Shown piece after piece: positions 12,401 to 22,158 of a DNA stretch of 64,000 bases. The stretch lies in assembly GCA_011800805.1 (NCBI GenBank), contig MPNW01000019.1, positions 1 through 64,000 on the forward strand. The letters run 5' to 3'. Made by a program: the position numbers and the translations under genes. Numbering within the stretch: the first letter of the stretch is position 1; each line of letters begins with the position of its first letter. This stretch comes from Hirudo medicinalis. Taxonomy: Eukaryota; Annelida; Clitellata; Hirudinida; Hirudinidae. The notes beneath the pieces are model-generated. The model did no database searches and was not told the origin of the DNA. It saw only the letters and a list, made by a program, of their open reading frames with translations.

Positions 12401-15400
12401 ACTTGCTTTGCTTCATTCCCTTGAGCGAGGGAATTCATTAAGCGAGACGTATTAAAAACGCAATTAAACAACCATTTAAATATTTTGCAGATCATTTCTA
12501 ATGTTAAAAAATGTTAAATGTTAAAAAAAATTTAATCTATTCAATCATTTGCCCCAGGAAAAGAAACACTTTCTTGACCCCCTTGATCCAGAAGAGAGCA
12601 GAGCCATGAAGTTGGATCAACTGCAACAAGCCGAGAATGGCACGGGGCTCTTTGAGGATCACATGAAATTTATTTGGTCACTTGTTTTTGATCTGAAAGC
12701 TGATGAAACTGTTCTCATCATCCTCCTTATGATGACACTCTTCTCTTCTGACCGAGAAAACATTCAAAATAGAGACTACGTGGCCACCCAGCAAGAAAGG
12801 TGAGGTTCAACTTTATTGACCTATTTTTTATTCAATTGACCTCACTGGAGCTTGGAGAGGAGTCTTTTGTTTAAATTGATACGAAAATCATTTTCTTACT
12901 TAAAAATATTTTAAGACATTTCAATTCATCTCACAACGAGATCTTCGGAAGACTTTCTACTAAGTTTCGAGTTTGGTTGCATCTCGTGCAATTTACAAAT
13001 AAAAGCTGAACTTAAGAGACACATCTGATCAATGACACATATTTTCGATTAACACAGGAATCAATGAATAAACTTTAAGTAAAGTTATCCCGCGATAATG
13101 TACAATAACACAATAACATAATAATAAAATAATAACATAAATAATAATAACATAATAACATAAATAATAATAACACAATAATATAAATAATAATTAATCA
13201 GCTAACAACATCGTTCAATCAAAACAGCCAAATATTACAACTCACTTTAGATTTGGGAACTAAACAGACATACGAAACTGGCATCAAATAACAAATTAAA
13301 AACTTGTATCATCGACGTCATCATCATCATCATCGTCATCATCATCGTCATCATCATCGTCATCGTCATCATCATCATCACATTATTAATCTTACTTTGA
13401 GAAACATCTTTACTGAAAACTGCATCAATGTCTTCTTTTCATCTGGGTTCTGAATTTTTATTTTAATTGTATTTTATTGTGATTTTAATTCTATTACAAT
13501 AATAATAACAATTATAATAACAGTATTAATATAAAATATATAACATACTTTCACACAGCCAAATAACACATTCTGCAAATTATGAAGTCATTCATTGAAA
13601 TGTTTGAGATTGGTGGAAGTAATAACAGACTACTTAGGGTTATTTATATTCATAAGCATTTATGTAGCGCGGAATAAGAATGGGATGTTATGAGAGTTGA
13701 CTCAGTTTTTCAAGCAAGGAACGAAACCGTAATGATGCACTTGTTAACCTGCCATGAAATTGCAGTGAAATATCTCAGTAGACATTGTCAGATGTCACTT
13801 CAAAACTTCAAAACTCTACTGAAGATGATAAGCACATAAAACAATGTAACTACTAAAGACTTTAACGTGTCCACTTTATCGTTATCAACAACAACAACGT
13901 TGCTCAATCAACCCTCAGAATCTAAAGAACAACAAGGCCTGATAACTTTAGCTCAGTTCTTAAGAAGGAGAACGTGATGGTTGGTCTATTTATTTGATAA
14001 CTACATGCAGATGACGTGATGGGAAGCTCAATTTATGCCAAAGCCAGCCTTTGTGCTGCCAACTCTCTTTCGGTTCCACGAAGTTATCGAGACATTCAAG
14101 GATATTTATGAATTTTTACGTTAAAAGATAGTTATTCCACTTCACTCCTCATTTATTTTTTCACCTAAATCTGACAGATGTAAATTGACAACTGGCACTT
14201 CTTGAAGGTAAATGTTAATGTGGTTCTTAAATGTAAGTATTTGATCTTTTAAGAGATTTGAGTTAAAATATTCGAATGTGTTTTATGTTCTTCTGATGTA
14301 AAATTATTCAACAAATTGTTTAGAATTTCAACTGCAAATCAAATTATCTTAATCCTTACACAAAAAATCTCCATGACAATTTCAACTTTAACGCCATATC
14401 ACAATTTAGTTTTTTCGTTTAGTTTATTATTATTATCTTTTTTTATTTACTTTTCGTTTCTCATGGAAGGAATGTCTAAAATTGTTAATGATTTTAAGAA
14501 TTCAAATAATTTTGCGTAGACTGAATTTAGATGACTTTAATGTAAACAAAGCATATTTTTATTCTCCATGTAAATTTCTTCCAAATGTTTTCAATTGGGT
14601 TCTTTAAAAGCCCATTAAGATGCACTGAGCGGCCTTTACGTTTTGCAGTGTAATGAGTTATTTTGAATAATAATTATTATAGTTATTAATATTTATTTAA
14701 TATTCTATAGTCCCATTATTATGTTGTGCAATATACCAACATTATGTTAGCGTGAACATCATTTTTAAAAATTCTATGAAAATGGAGAATAATTTGTTTA
14801 TTCAAATAATTACGAAATAAAGGAGGTTTTGATTTTCCACTTCTACGTTACATTTTTATACGAAAACGATGTTGAAATGTCATCTTAAATCGTCAATACG
14901 TCAAATATCCTCAATTGTTATGTAAGAATAACACGAGAGTAACAGAAACCACATTTTCAATTATTTTGCAGCACTTCGTGTGATGATGACGATGACGACG
15001 ACGACGGCGACGTGATGATGCAAAGAGTAACGCGACGGTTTAGAACATTTCCATTTTGTAACTTCATTGCAAGCATCTTGCACAACCTTATTGAGTCGAT
15101 ACAAACGAAAAATGGAAAATTCATCTAGCTAATTAGTTAGACTGACATGGCGATGACGATGGCGATGTTGATGAAGGGATAACTTTGCATATGAATTGGA
15201 TGATTGAAGAATCCTTGGTTTCATTGTGCACAGTAATTTCGATCATGTGATCATTTTTGGCAGAAAAAAAGAAACAATAATTCTTTTCCGAAAAAAAAAT
15301 AACATTTACTGATAAAATCGAACATTTTTTAGGATGGACTTCACATTAGTTTAAGTAACGGTAATCAATAACATTCTGTCAATCTGGTAATTTTCATTTC

Positions 15401-16859
15401 TTAGATACCAACAATTTATCACCCAAAATATAAATCGCTATAATTTTGTATTACCAAAATAATGTTCACGTGAAGAGAATGAGTGGGGCATTGTGTAATC
15501 CTTATCACAAAAAAGAACTTAGTTGAACTTATCTGCCTTCTTACCTGTGGAAAAAATGTGACATAAGCACAAGTCACCACAGCCATGAATGATATTTTAA
15601 CGACGGTTTTAATTTATTTATCCACATTATTTTGTAAAAAGATGTCACTTAAGTTATTGGGCAATTACTGTCAACTTACCATCTTACATCTGCATATTTT
15701 CGATTATAAAATATTGTTTAATATTGTATTTATATTCTTCATTAAGAGTTTCACCAATCATAAATTATGTTATCAGTCTCCATATCTGTGCTAAGTAGTA
15801 TATAATTTTTGACCGAACAGAATACTTTCTGAACAGGATTGCTGTAATATGCCATTTCTTTTCAGTTTCAAAAAGTCACCTTTGTTGGAAACTGATTAAT
15901 TGGCTCCCTAAGTTCCCTTTCATGCTGAATCATACTGAGCATGAGAAACAATCTTAAAAACGTTCGCTTGTCTCAATGACTTTAGCTAGTTTTTATACTT
16001 TGATCCTCTTATTCACTTGTTCATATTCATCTAAAATATGCGTTGGCAGAAAATTAAACGCAATTTCAATTTATGAAACGCAAAATTAGTCACGTCTAAC
16101 TCACCATTCTGCGATTTATTTACTCACATTTTACATTTAACAAAGTTAAATCAATAATGCAATCCCACGTCCTGAGTATTAAGTAATGAGGTCTTGCTTA
16201 AATAAATGAATTGTAGTCAATGAACATGCGACCAAATTCAATCTTTCCTGTTAAGTTTACAAATTCAACCTTGACAAGTCTAACAGCGCCAATTAAGAAT
16301 GGGGAATATTTATCTTGTACAACCATCATCGAATCGGCATTTTCCATGCAATTGATTATCTCTTTACTTGATTTGTTTATCGACACAAATAAATACTACA
16401 ACCAATTAAGTACAACCTGTTACCTCAACCATTACTGTACCCGAACACGACTTAACAATTTCAATAAAACAACCTCGATTCATAACTGATAGGGAATTGG
16501 CCAGCATTTCACCTCCCAAAAGCATGAGTTTGTACCTCAATGTCGAGCTTCTTCATAGCATCACAGAAATTCCCCACAGGCGCCCGCTATTCGCCGCGAT
16601 CACGAAAATGACAAAAATATCTAGCTTGTCTTCTGACGTAGTAATTATTAACGTGAAATTTTTCAGGTACTGCACGCTGCTTAGGAAATACCTGAATTCC
16701 AGATACTCTCCTAATCTGGCCAAACAGCTCTACCCCAAACTCATTTTGAAGCTCACAGATATTAGAAGCCTCAATGAAGAACACACACATGTACTGCTCA
16801 AACTCAACCCTCAAGGCATCCAACCTCTGATGAAGGAAGTTCTTGACCTCTGCCACTGA
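6457..16859 (+). CDS. Nuclear receptor, NR1I/NR1J (VDR/PXR/HR96-like) group
   Basis: Ligand-regulated transcription factor expected to act in the nucleus. Coding exons: 6457(or 6527)-7089, 10038-10213, 11908-12103, 12213-12365, 12558-12799, 16667-16859. All junctions are GT-AG and in phase, giving about 530 aa. Residues 1-170 are rich in Tyr, Pro, His and Ser. Zinc finger 1 (about 179-199) is C-x2-C-x13-C-x2-C with P-box ESCKAFF. Finger 2 is C-x5-C-x9-C-x2-C and is followed by a basic extension. The ligand-binding domain shows the LPQEDQIQLLK signature (helices 3-5) and ends with helix 12, PLMKEVLDL. The ESCKAFF P-box is typical of HR96/DAF-12-type receptors, whereas vertebrate VDR and PXR have EGCKGFF; a divergent invertebrate VDR/PXR orthologue is the alternative. 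The start is uncertain: residues encoded by 6457-6526 look non-coding, and the exon at 3084-3093 may supply the real N terminus. The stop lies 191 bases from the stop of the convergent DDX56 gene. Confidence 0.88.
7090..10037. other. Receptor intron between the two zinc-finger exons
   Basis: About 2.9 kb of AT-rich DNA. The reading frames on either strand (for example 7326-7691 and 8617-8961) show no recognisable domain. Nothing functional was seen. Confidence 0.7.
10555..10645. repeat. (CAT/CGT)n microsatellite
   Basis: Run of ATC, GTC and GCC triplets inside a receptor intron. Similar CAT/CGT arrays occur at about 13316-13380, 29690-29790, 31505-31570 and 32740-32930. Confidence 0.9.
11202..11485 (+). 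repeat. Interspersed repeat family, copy 2
   Basis: Shares with copy 1 the TATTTAGC..GATATTT left part, the ATTATATAGCGCCCC core, the GTGCAGGCTGGGTTGCG block and the CAACCCAT..GGCCAACCT right end. It holds a perfect hairpin AGTGCCTT/AAGGCACT and an internal AATAAATAAATAA insertion. It lies in a receptor intron. Confidence 0.75.
12800..16666. other. Last receptor intron (3.9 kb)
   Basis: Separates the helix 7-9 exon from the final exon. Contains a CAT/CGT microsatellite near 13316-13380 and (ATAATAAC)-type repeats near 13100-13190. Otherwise AT-rich with no recognisable coding sequence. Confidence 0.7.
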
Positions 16860-17050
16860 TCTTTCAGTAGCACAAAATTGCACAACACCTTAACCATTAT
16901 TCTAATTTTGTTGTAATACAATACAATGAACGATTTGTTGCCAGTATTCTGCTTACATAACCAACAAATAATCATTTAAAGATGCCAGTTCTTCAAATTA
17001 CAAAGTTGTTGAAACAATATTTTCCAAAAAGATAACATTTTGTAGAAAAA

Positions 17051-20000
17051 TTATTTTGCGATCTTCCTCTTTTTATTCTTTGGCTCAAACTTGAAACTCA
17101 TCAATGGGTCTGCTTGTTTCCTCTGAAAATAAAATGAAATTTTGCATAAGGAGTCGAGCCATGGAGAGATACAATTGCAAAGGCAGAATTTACCTTGTGT
17201 CTGAGGTGACCCTTTGAACTGAAGTTCTTTTTCGAACTATTCCAAGAATTGTCTCTCTTTATTGTACCAGGACGATATTTTGCACAACTTTGGAGGGAAG
17301 GTGGAACTATTGGAGACGACAAGTTAGTTAATAGTTGAAGATGATAAGTTAGTTGATGAAAAATGAAAAAGTTAGTTAACAATCTTCTCAATGACAAAAA
17401 ATAATATACATACCAAGGTAATCAGGAACATTCTTTAGGTGTGAGTGTATTTTCACAACTCTCAGTGTTTTGTCATGCTTTAATACTTGCAGGTCTCTTG
17501 GATTATCTTCAAAATAAGCCTTAAATAAAAAAAATTAGTTAATAACAAAGAATCAATCCATTATTTAATTAAAATAAGAAATCATTAACCCGTACACGAC
17601 AAAAATCTGGCACAATGCATAATTTATCAATTTGAATGTTAGGCTGAGACAGCAAATGTACAAGGTCTGATTTTTCATGCCAGTTGAATAAATTCTGACA
17701 GAATTCAGTACAACCTTGATTGCTCTTGGAAAAATTGCAATAGCAACAAGGAATTGTTGTTGCTGCAGTGATAGCAAGTAGTCCAGCATTTCATAAGTTA
17801 AATTTAATGATAGTAAAATAATGACTTTAGTTGGACTAAAATGTTCAAAGTATGATTTTTCAAGCCAGTTGAAAGCAAATCTGACAGAATTCAGTACAAC
17901 TTTGAATGTTCTTGGACAGATTGTGATGCAACATAAACAAGTTAGTTGCTATTTAAACAACTTTTGCCCAAAAATACCATTTTAATAAATGCAGAAAATG
18001 TGCAGGCTCTGATTTTTCATGTCAGTGAAGACAAAGTCTGACAGAATTCAGTACAACCTCGAATTTTCTTGGACAAGAAAAAATAGCAAGTAATAAAAAT
18101 AATAACCAGCTATAATTCGGTCCAGCTGTGCACATGCTTAAGTCAATCAAAAGCAGAATCTAAGCTTCTATTAAAACTGTACAAAGTTCAATTTTTCATG
18201 CTGCAACTATTTGCAGCAGAATATTGATATAAAATTGGAATTACATTTAAAACCATTGTGACATTTGCCACCCAATCAATTCTGTGATATTCACATTGAT
18301 ATTTATAACATTATCGCATCTTAAACACCGTTAATCGACTCCTTTAATCATTCAATTCACCTTGAGCTTCTTCGAGTTTAACATCTCCTCTTTAATTTCT
18401 TTCCTTCGAGCCTCCCTTATTATGTCTCTGGTGATTGACCTACGAGCTGTCTGTGAAATAAAGTTAATACATGACGTTGTTTTTAACGGCAACGTAATCA
18501 CTCACATCTGATCGGTATCTTAGAGACGAGGCCTCCTCCATGTCGAACTTGAAATTTGCAAGACCCTCGGCTGAAAAGAGTTACTGTTGCAATGCCGTGC
18601 CGAATGAAATCACGTGCGAAAGACTTACGATGACTATCTTTGAAAAACGATTCGACCTCGTTGAGGCGATCCATTTCCTTGCCACACACTAAACTCAATG
18701 CCATGCCCTTGCTATCTGCTCTAGCAGTTCTGTGAAAATGCATTAACATTCAATCTGCCCTCGCCAATGAGCATCACAAATGTTAAAACCAACCTCCCCA
18801 CTCTGTGAATGTACGACTCGACGGTCAACGGGAAATCAAAGTTTATAATCGTGGTGACGTTTCTGAAATCGATGCCTCGAGAAACTCCAGATTCGCTGTC
18901 CTTTATTAGGTTGAACCTAAATGTTGTCCCCCTTACTTACTTACTTCATCATATATTTACTTATATATCATATTTAACACCTCAACTCGATGTTTTATGA
19001 TAATCAAGTAATTAATCTCTCTACGTAAACATAAACAATCATACGTTTAAAAATTTGAGGAGAAATGAAACAAACTTTTTCTTTGCGAGTTGCTTCCCGG
19101 ATTTTGTGTTGCTCGTCATAAATTTCTCGTCCGCAGCAATGATGATGTCGTATCTGCCTTCATTGAATTTTCCAACAATGTTACACCTGGGGATAAAAAG
19201 AAAGCCTTGCAACCCAAAACTACTCAATATTAATAATCTAATTTATTAGAATAACCCCTTAATTCATTCAGCCTATCATAAGACTTACCTTGAGGCCACT
19301 GGGAGCTCAGAGTTCAAGACACAGGCTGGAATACTAAACTGCTCAAAGTACAATTTTAACCTGTTGTCCAACATTTAAGTTATTCAATTATCCATTTCTT
19401 CTCAAACCAAATGTATCAACATTCTCACTTGTAGCATCTGTCCACAGAATTAACAAATATGATCATTTTCCCATGCAACAAGTGCAATTTTAATAAGGCA
19501 TACAACACAAGAAACTTGTCATCTTCATCACTCCTGCATTTGAATATAAGGAAGGCATTGTATGTGTATTGAACAGAAATACCACTGAAGCAACAAACTG
19601 ACATGATTTTAAATTGTTTCAATCTGTCAGAAGAAGGCAACTGTGACTGTTCAAGCTTCAAAATAACCTAGAAATGATTTTGAAAAGCATGCATTTATAA
19701 ATGAATAAGGACAAACAAGAAGTACATAAATCTAAAAGCCCAAAAATTAATAAAAAACTTAATGTGACTATAAATGTAATAGAAATGTATCAACATACTG
19801 GATTATTTAAAACCATTGTCTTAAGAGCCTTTGCATCTTCAGATAATGTTGCTGACATCAAAATGGCTTGATATACCTCTGGAAGGTGCCTGAAATAACA
19901 AATGTCCTCTCTGACTCCACCTCAAAGAGTCATAAAATTCATGAAACCTTACAATAGCAATTCTTTCATGTCTTTTTCGTGACCAAACGAGAACAGAAGA

Positions 20001-22158
20001 TCTGCCTCGTCCACAGCAACCATTTCGACCGATGATTTCAGATCGATGTTCCCTGCCTTGATGTGAGCGAGTATCTTGCTCGGAGTTCCAACTATAATAT
20101 CCGGCTTCTCCATCAGCAAAGGTCTGCAAATATATTCATCACTTCAGATACTTAATGCAAATTAATGTTTTACAATGAAAGTAATAGTCAACAATTGTCT
20201 TAAATTCAAATTTCATATATTTTAAATTTTTCAGCAAACTAATCATGCTTTGAATTAAGACGAACGAAAGTCAAGAATAACATGAGCAAGTTGATGCAAA
20301 AGATGTACAAGGTCTGATTTTTCATGTTGTTTCACAGCAAATCCAACAGAATTCAGTACAACCTCAGTTGCTCTTCGACAAGTTGCCACGACAACAAAGA
20401 ATTATCTTTGCTGATTAATAACTTGTCCAAATTTAGTTTAAATGTGAGATAAAAAAATATAAAATGAACTTTAAATGTACAAAGTCTGATTTTTCAAGCC
20501 AGTTGAATATAAATCTGTCAGAATTCAGTACAACTTTGCTTTTTCTTGGGCAAATTGTGATCGCAACATAAAACATTAGTTTCTGGCTCAACAACTCTTG
20601 CCCAAGTTCTTTATTTTAATGCTACAAATGTGCAGGTTCTGATTTTTCGTGTCAGTGGAATCAAATTCTGACAGAATTCAGTACAACCTGGAATGTTCTT
20701 GGACATGCAAAAATAGCAAGTAATAATATTAATAACCAGCTACAGTTTGGTCCAGTTCTTCAAAAAGAATCAACACAATTCTTAATTATTTATAAACATA
20801 ATCCCTTCGAATGTAGAAGGTTTGATTTTTCATGCTGCAAATGTTTTGCAACATAATCGAGTTATCCTCAATTAATCTTGGGAATACATTGGAAAACAAT
20901 GACAAAGATGTCAATGCTTAAAGCAAAGTAATCCCATTAACAGATTAAATAAAATAACAAACCATGTAAAACATTTTACTTACATTAGATGGGTATTAGG
21001 GGTACAAAGTATTATTATTAATATTTACTATATCGTTTAAAATTACGTAAAAAAAACTGGAGCATCACTAACTTATGTGAATCCAAAGATGCCTGACCGC
21101 TCACATCCACAGATCTCACTTCCCGAGAACAACTCATGCACATCTCCTGCAGAATTATGTGAATTCATTATTAATGTTGCAAGAATTGAATCAAGATGTC
21201 TTACTCTGATGTTTCTATGAGCCTGGTTGCACAATTCCTTTGTTGGAGCCAATATTATGGCTTTGGTGCACTGTTCTTTTGCTGTCTGTGAATATTTTTT
21301 ATTGCCTTTAATTGCTTGAAAATTTAAATTAATAATCAAATTAAGTCAAGAACTGTTCAATTTGAATTGATAAAACCAAAATAATCAGGCATTTCCAAGT
21401 TGTGAATGTAATTACAAATCATAACTTCTGAGTGTATTTTATTTTGCAATAACTAAGCATAAATTTAATCGTGTCAGTACAAAAATAGTGTCACATCAAA
21501 ATTTTGATATATTTAATCACCCACTCTCCTTACATTCATTGAAAAATATAACATTCAAGCTATAAAGCTGGTCAGCCAATGCTTTTTCCATAATTTCAAT
21601 TTCATAACAAACCTGCTTGCTCTTTAGAATTTTCTGCACAATCGGAATGACATATGCACCAGTTTTTCCAGAACCGGTTCTTGCTCTCGCTAAGACGTCT
21701 TTGCCTTCTAACGCTAATGTTATGGCCTTGTCTTGAATTAAAGTAGGTTTAACCCATCCTAGCTTTGCAATTGCCTGATAAAGTTATATGACAATCTACT
21801 TTAATTTCATGTACTAAACACAGCATATGTTGTGAATACAGGTCTAATATTAACGAAAATGACAACCAAAGGCCCTGTCAAACAAAATCAGGCAGCCCAC
21901 GCTGAATCATGTTAGCACGTCTAGACCCGCAATTTATGTCGTCAACAGTAATTCCTTATTCTTTATTTGGATTTTTATTCCAATAAATTAGTGCACAATT
22001 TCGAAGCTTCGTAATGTCTCGCAAGACAGTTGTTGAAATGTTGAAATGTTTTCGATTGAAATCAAATTACATAGAAATAAGTCACACGAAACCTTCAAAA
22101 TTCTGTCATCTAAGCCCAAATCCTCGAACGAACCAACATCTTCTTGTTCCTCGTGCAT
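17051..22158 (-). CDS. DDX56: ATP-dependent RNA helicase DDX56 (DEAD box, nucleolar)
   Basis: DEAD-box helicase; the family is nucleolar and acts in assembly of the large ribosomal subunit. Seventeen exons, transcription order: 22093-22158, 21613-21774, 21205-21285, 21073-21146, 19953-20123, 19799-19889, 19603-19667, 19429-19533, 19289-19360, 19076-19186, 18794-18916, 18629-18729, 18506-18570, 18361-18450, 17414-17519, 17194-17306, 17051-17122. All phases agree, giving 555 aa (human about 547). Motifs in order: Q-motif region [12 protein letters not shown] at the start, Walker A ARTGSGKT (about 53-60), PTKEL, VDEAD (about 165-169), SAT, then GVSRGIDF and HRVGRTAR in the second RecA domain. 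The C terminus is basic (KNKKRKIAK). The segment [14 protein letters not shown], followed by [13 protein letters not shown], is specific to DDX56. The start ATG at 22158 is the only one in frame with the Q-motif exon. Most introns are 60-330 bases, but two of about 840 and 950 bases hold the snoRNA cassettes. Confidence 0.95.
17654..17785 (-). ncRNA. Box H/ACA snoRNA, cassette A unit 1
   Basis: Lies in DDX56 intron 14, sense strand. The 5' hairpin is closed by TGGA/TCCA and has an inner stem GCAACAA/TTGTTGC. H box AGAGCA at 17721-17726. The 3' hairpin has lower stem CAAGGT/ACCTTG and upper stem GTCAG/CTGGC. An ACA lies one base after the stem, with three bases to the end. The pocket strands are TGTACTGAATTCT and ATGAAAAATCAG. 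Length about 132 nt, normal for the class. Counterpart of cassette B unit 1 at 20301-20430. Confidence 0.85.
17839..17970 (-). ncRNA. Box H/ACA snoRNA, cassette A unit 2
   Basis: Same intron and strand. The 5' hairpin is closed by GGGCA/TGTCC. H box AGAACA at 17907-17912. The lower stem of the 3' hairpin is TTCAAAGT/ACTTTGAA (8 pairs), a compensatory change from unit 1, and the upper stem is GTCAG/CTGGC. ACA box in GAACATTT. Same pocket as unit 1. About 132 nt. Counterpart of 20473-20605. Confidence 0.85.
17996..18124 (-). ncRNA. Box H/ACA snoRNA, cassette A unit 3
   Basis: The 5' hairpin is closed by TGGAC/GTCCA. H box AGAAAA at 18064-18069. Upper stem GTCAG/CTGAC replaces a G-U with an A-U pair relative to unit 1. 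The lower stem is weaker (AGGT/GCCT). ACA box in GCACATTT. Pocket strands as in unit 1. About 129 nt. Counterpart of 20626-20754, with which it also shares the 5' half (AGCAAGTAATAA and ATAACCAGCTA on the plus strand). Confidence 0.8.
18175..18275 (-). ncRNA. Degenerate H/ACA-like unit, cassette A unit 4
   Basis: Retains the strong upper stem TGCTGCAA/TTGCAGCA, the ATGAAAAAT right pocket strand and a TACA 3' end, and matches 20809-20936. It lacks a clear H box and lower stem and is only about 101 nt. It is probably a decayed copy. Confidence 0.45.
20301..20430 (-). ncRNA. Box H/ACA snoRNA, cassette B unit 1
   Basis: Lies in DDX56 intron 4, sense strand. The 5' stem GACAAG/CTTGTC sits within TTGGACAAG. 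H box AGAGCA at 20369-20374. The lower 3' stem is TGAGGT/ACCTTG (two wobbles). The upper stem TGTTG/CAACA differs from cassette A unit 1 by paired substitutions that keep pairing. ACA box in GTACATCT. About 130 nt. Confidence 0.85.
20473..20605 (-). ncRNA. Box H/ACA snoRNA, cassette B unit 2
   Basis: The 5' hairpin is closed by the perfect 8-pair stem TTGGGCAA/TTGCCCAA. H box AGAAAA at 20541-20546. Lower 3' stem GCAAAGT/ACTTTGT. ACA box in GTACATTT. Pocket strands are the same as unit 1, but the upper stem has one mismatch (GACAG/CTGGC). About 133 nt. Confidence 0.85.
20626..20754 (-). ncRNA. Box H/ACA snoRNA, cassette B unit 3
   Basis: The 5' hairpin is closed by TGGAC/GTCCA. H box AGAACA at 20694-20699. 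Lower 3' stem CAGGT/ACCTG covaries with AAGGT/ACCTT of cassette A unit 1. Upper stem GTCAG/CTGAC. ACA box in GCACATTT. About 129 nt. Confidence 0.85.
20809..20936 (-). ncRNA. Box H/ACA snoRNA, cassette B unit 4 (divergent type)
   Basis: The 5' hairpin is closed by TGGGA/TCCCA with inner stem TGACA/TGTCA. H box AGATTA at 20873-20878. The 3' hairpin has upper stem TGTTGCAA/TTGCAGCA and lower stem GAGG/CCTT. ACA box in CTACATTC. The left pocket strand differs from units 1-3, so the target should differ, while the right strand ATGAAAAATCA is kept. About 128 nt. Confidence 0.75.

Noticed and set aside
16220..16489. 89-codon frame just before the last receptor exon
   Set aside because: Intron sequence without domain similarity; the real exon starts at the acceptor before 16667.
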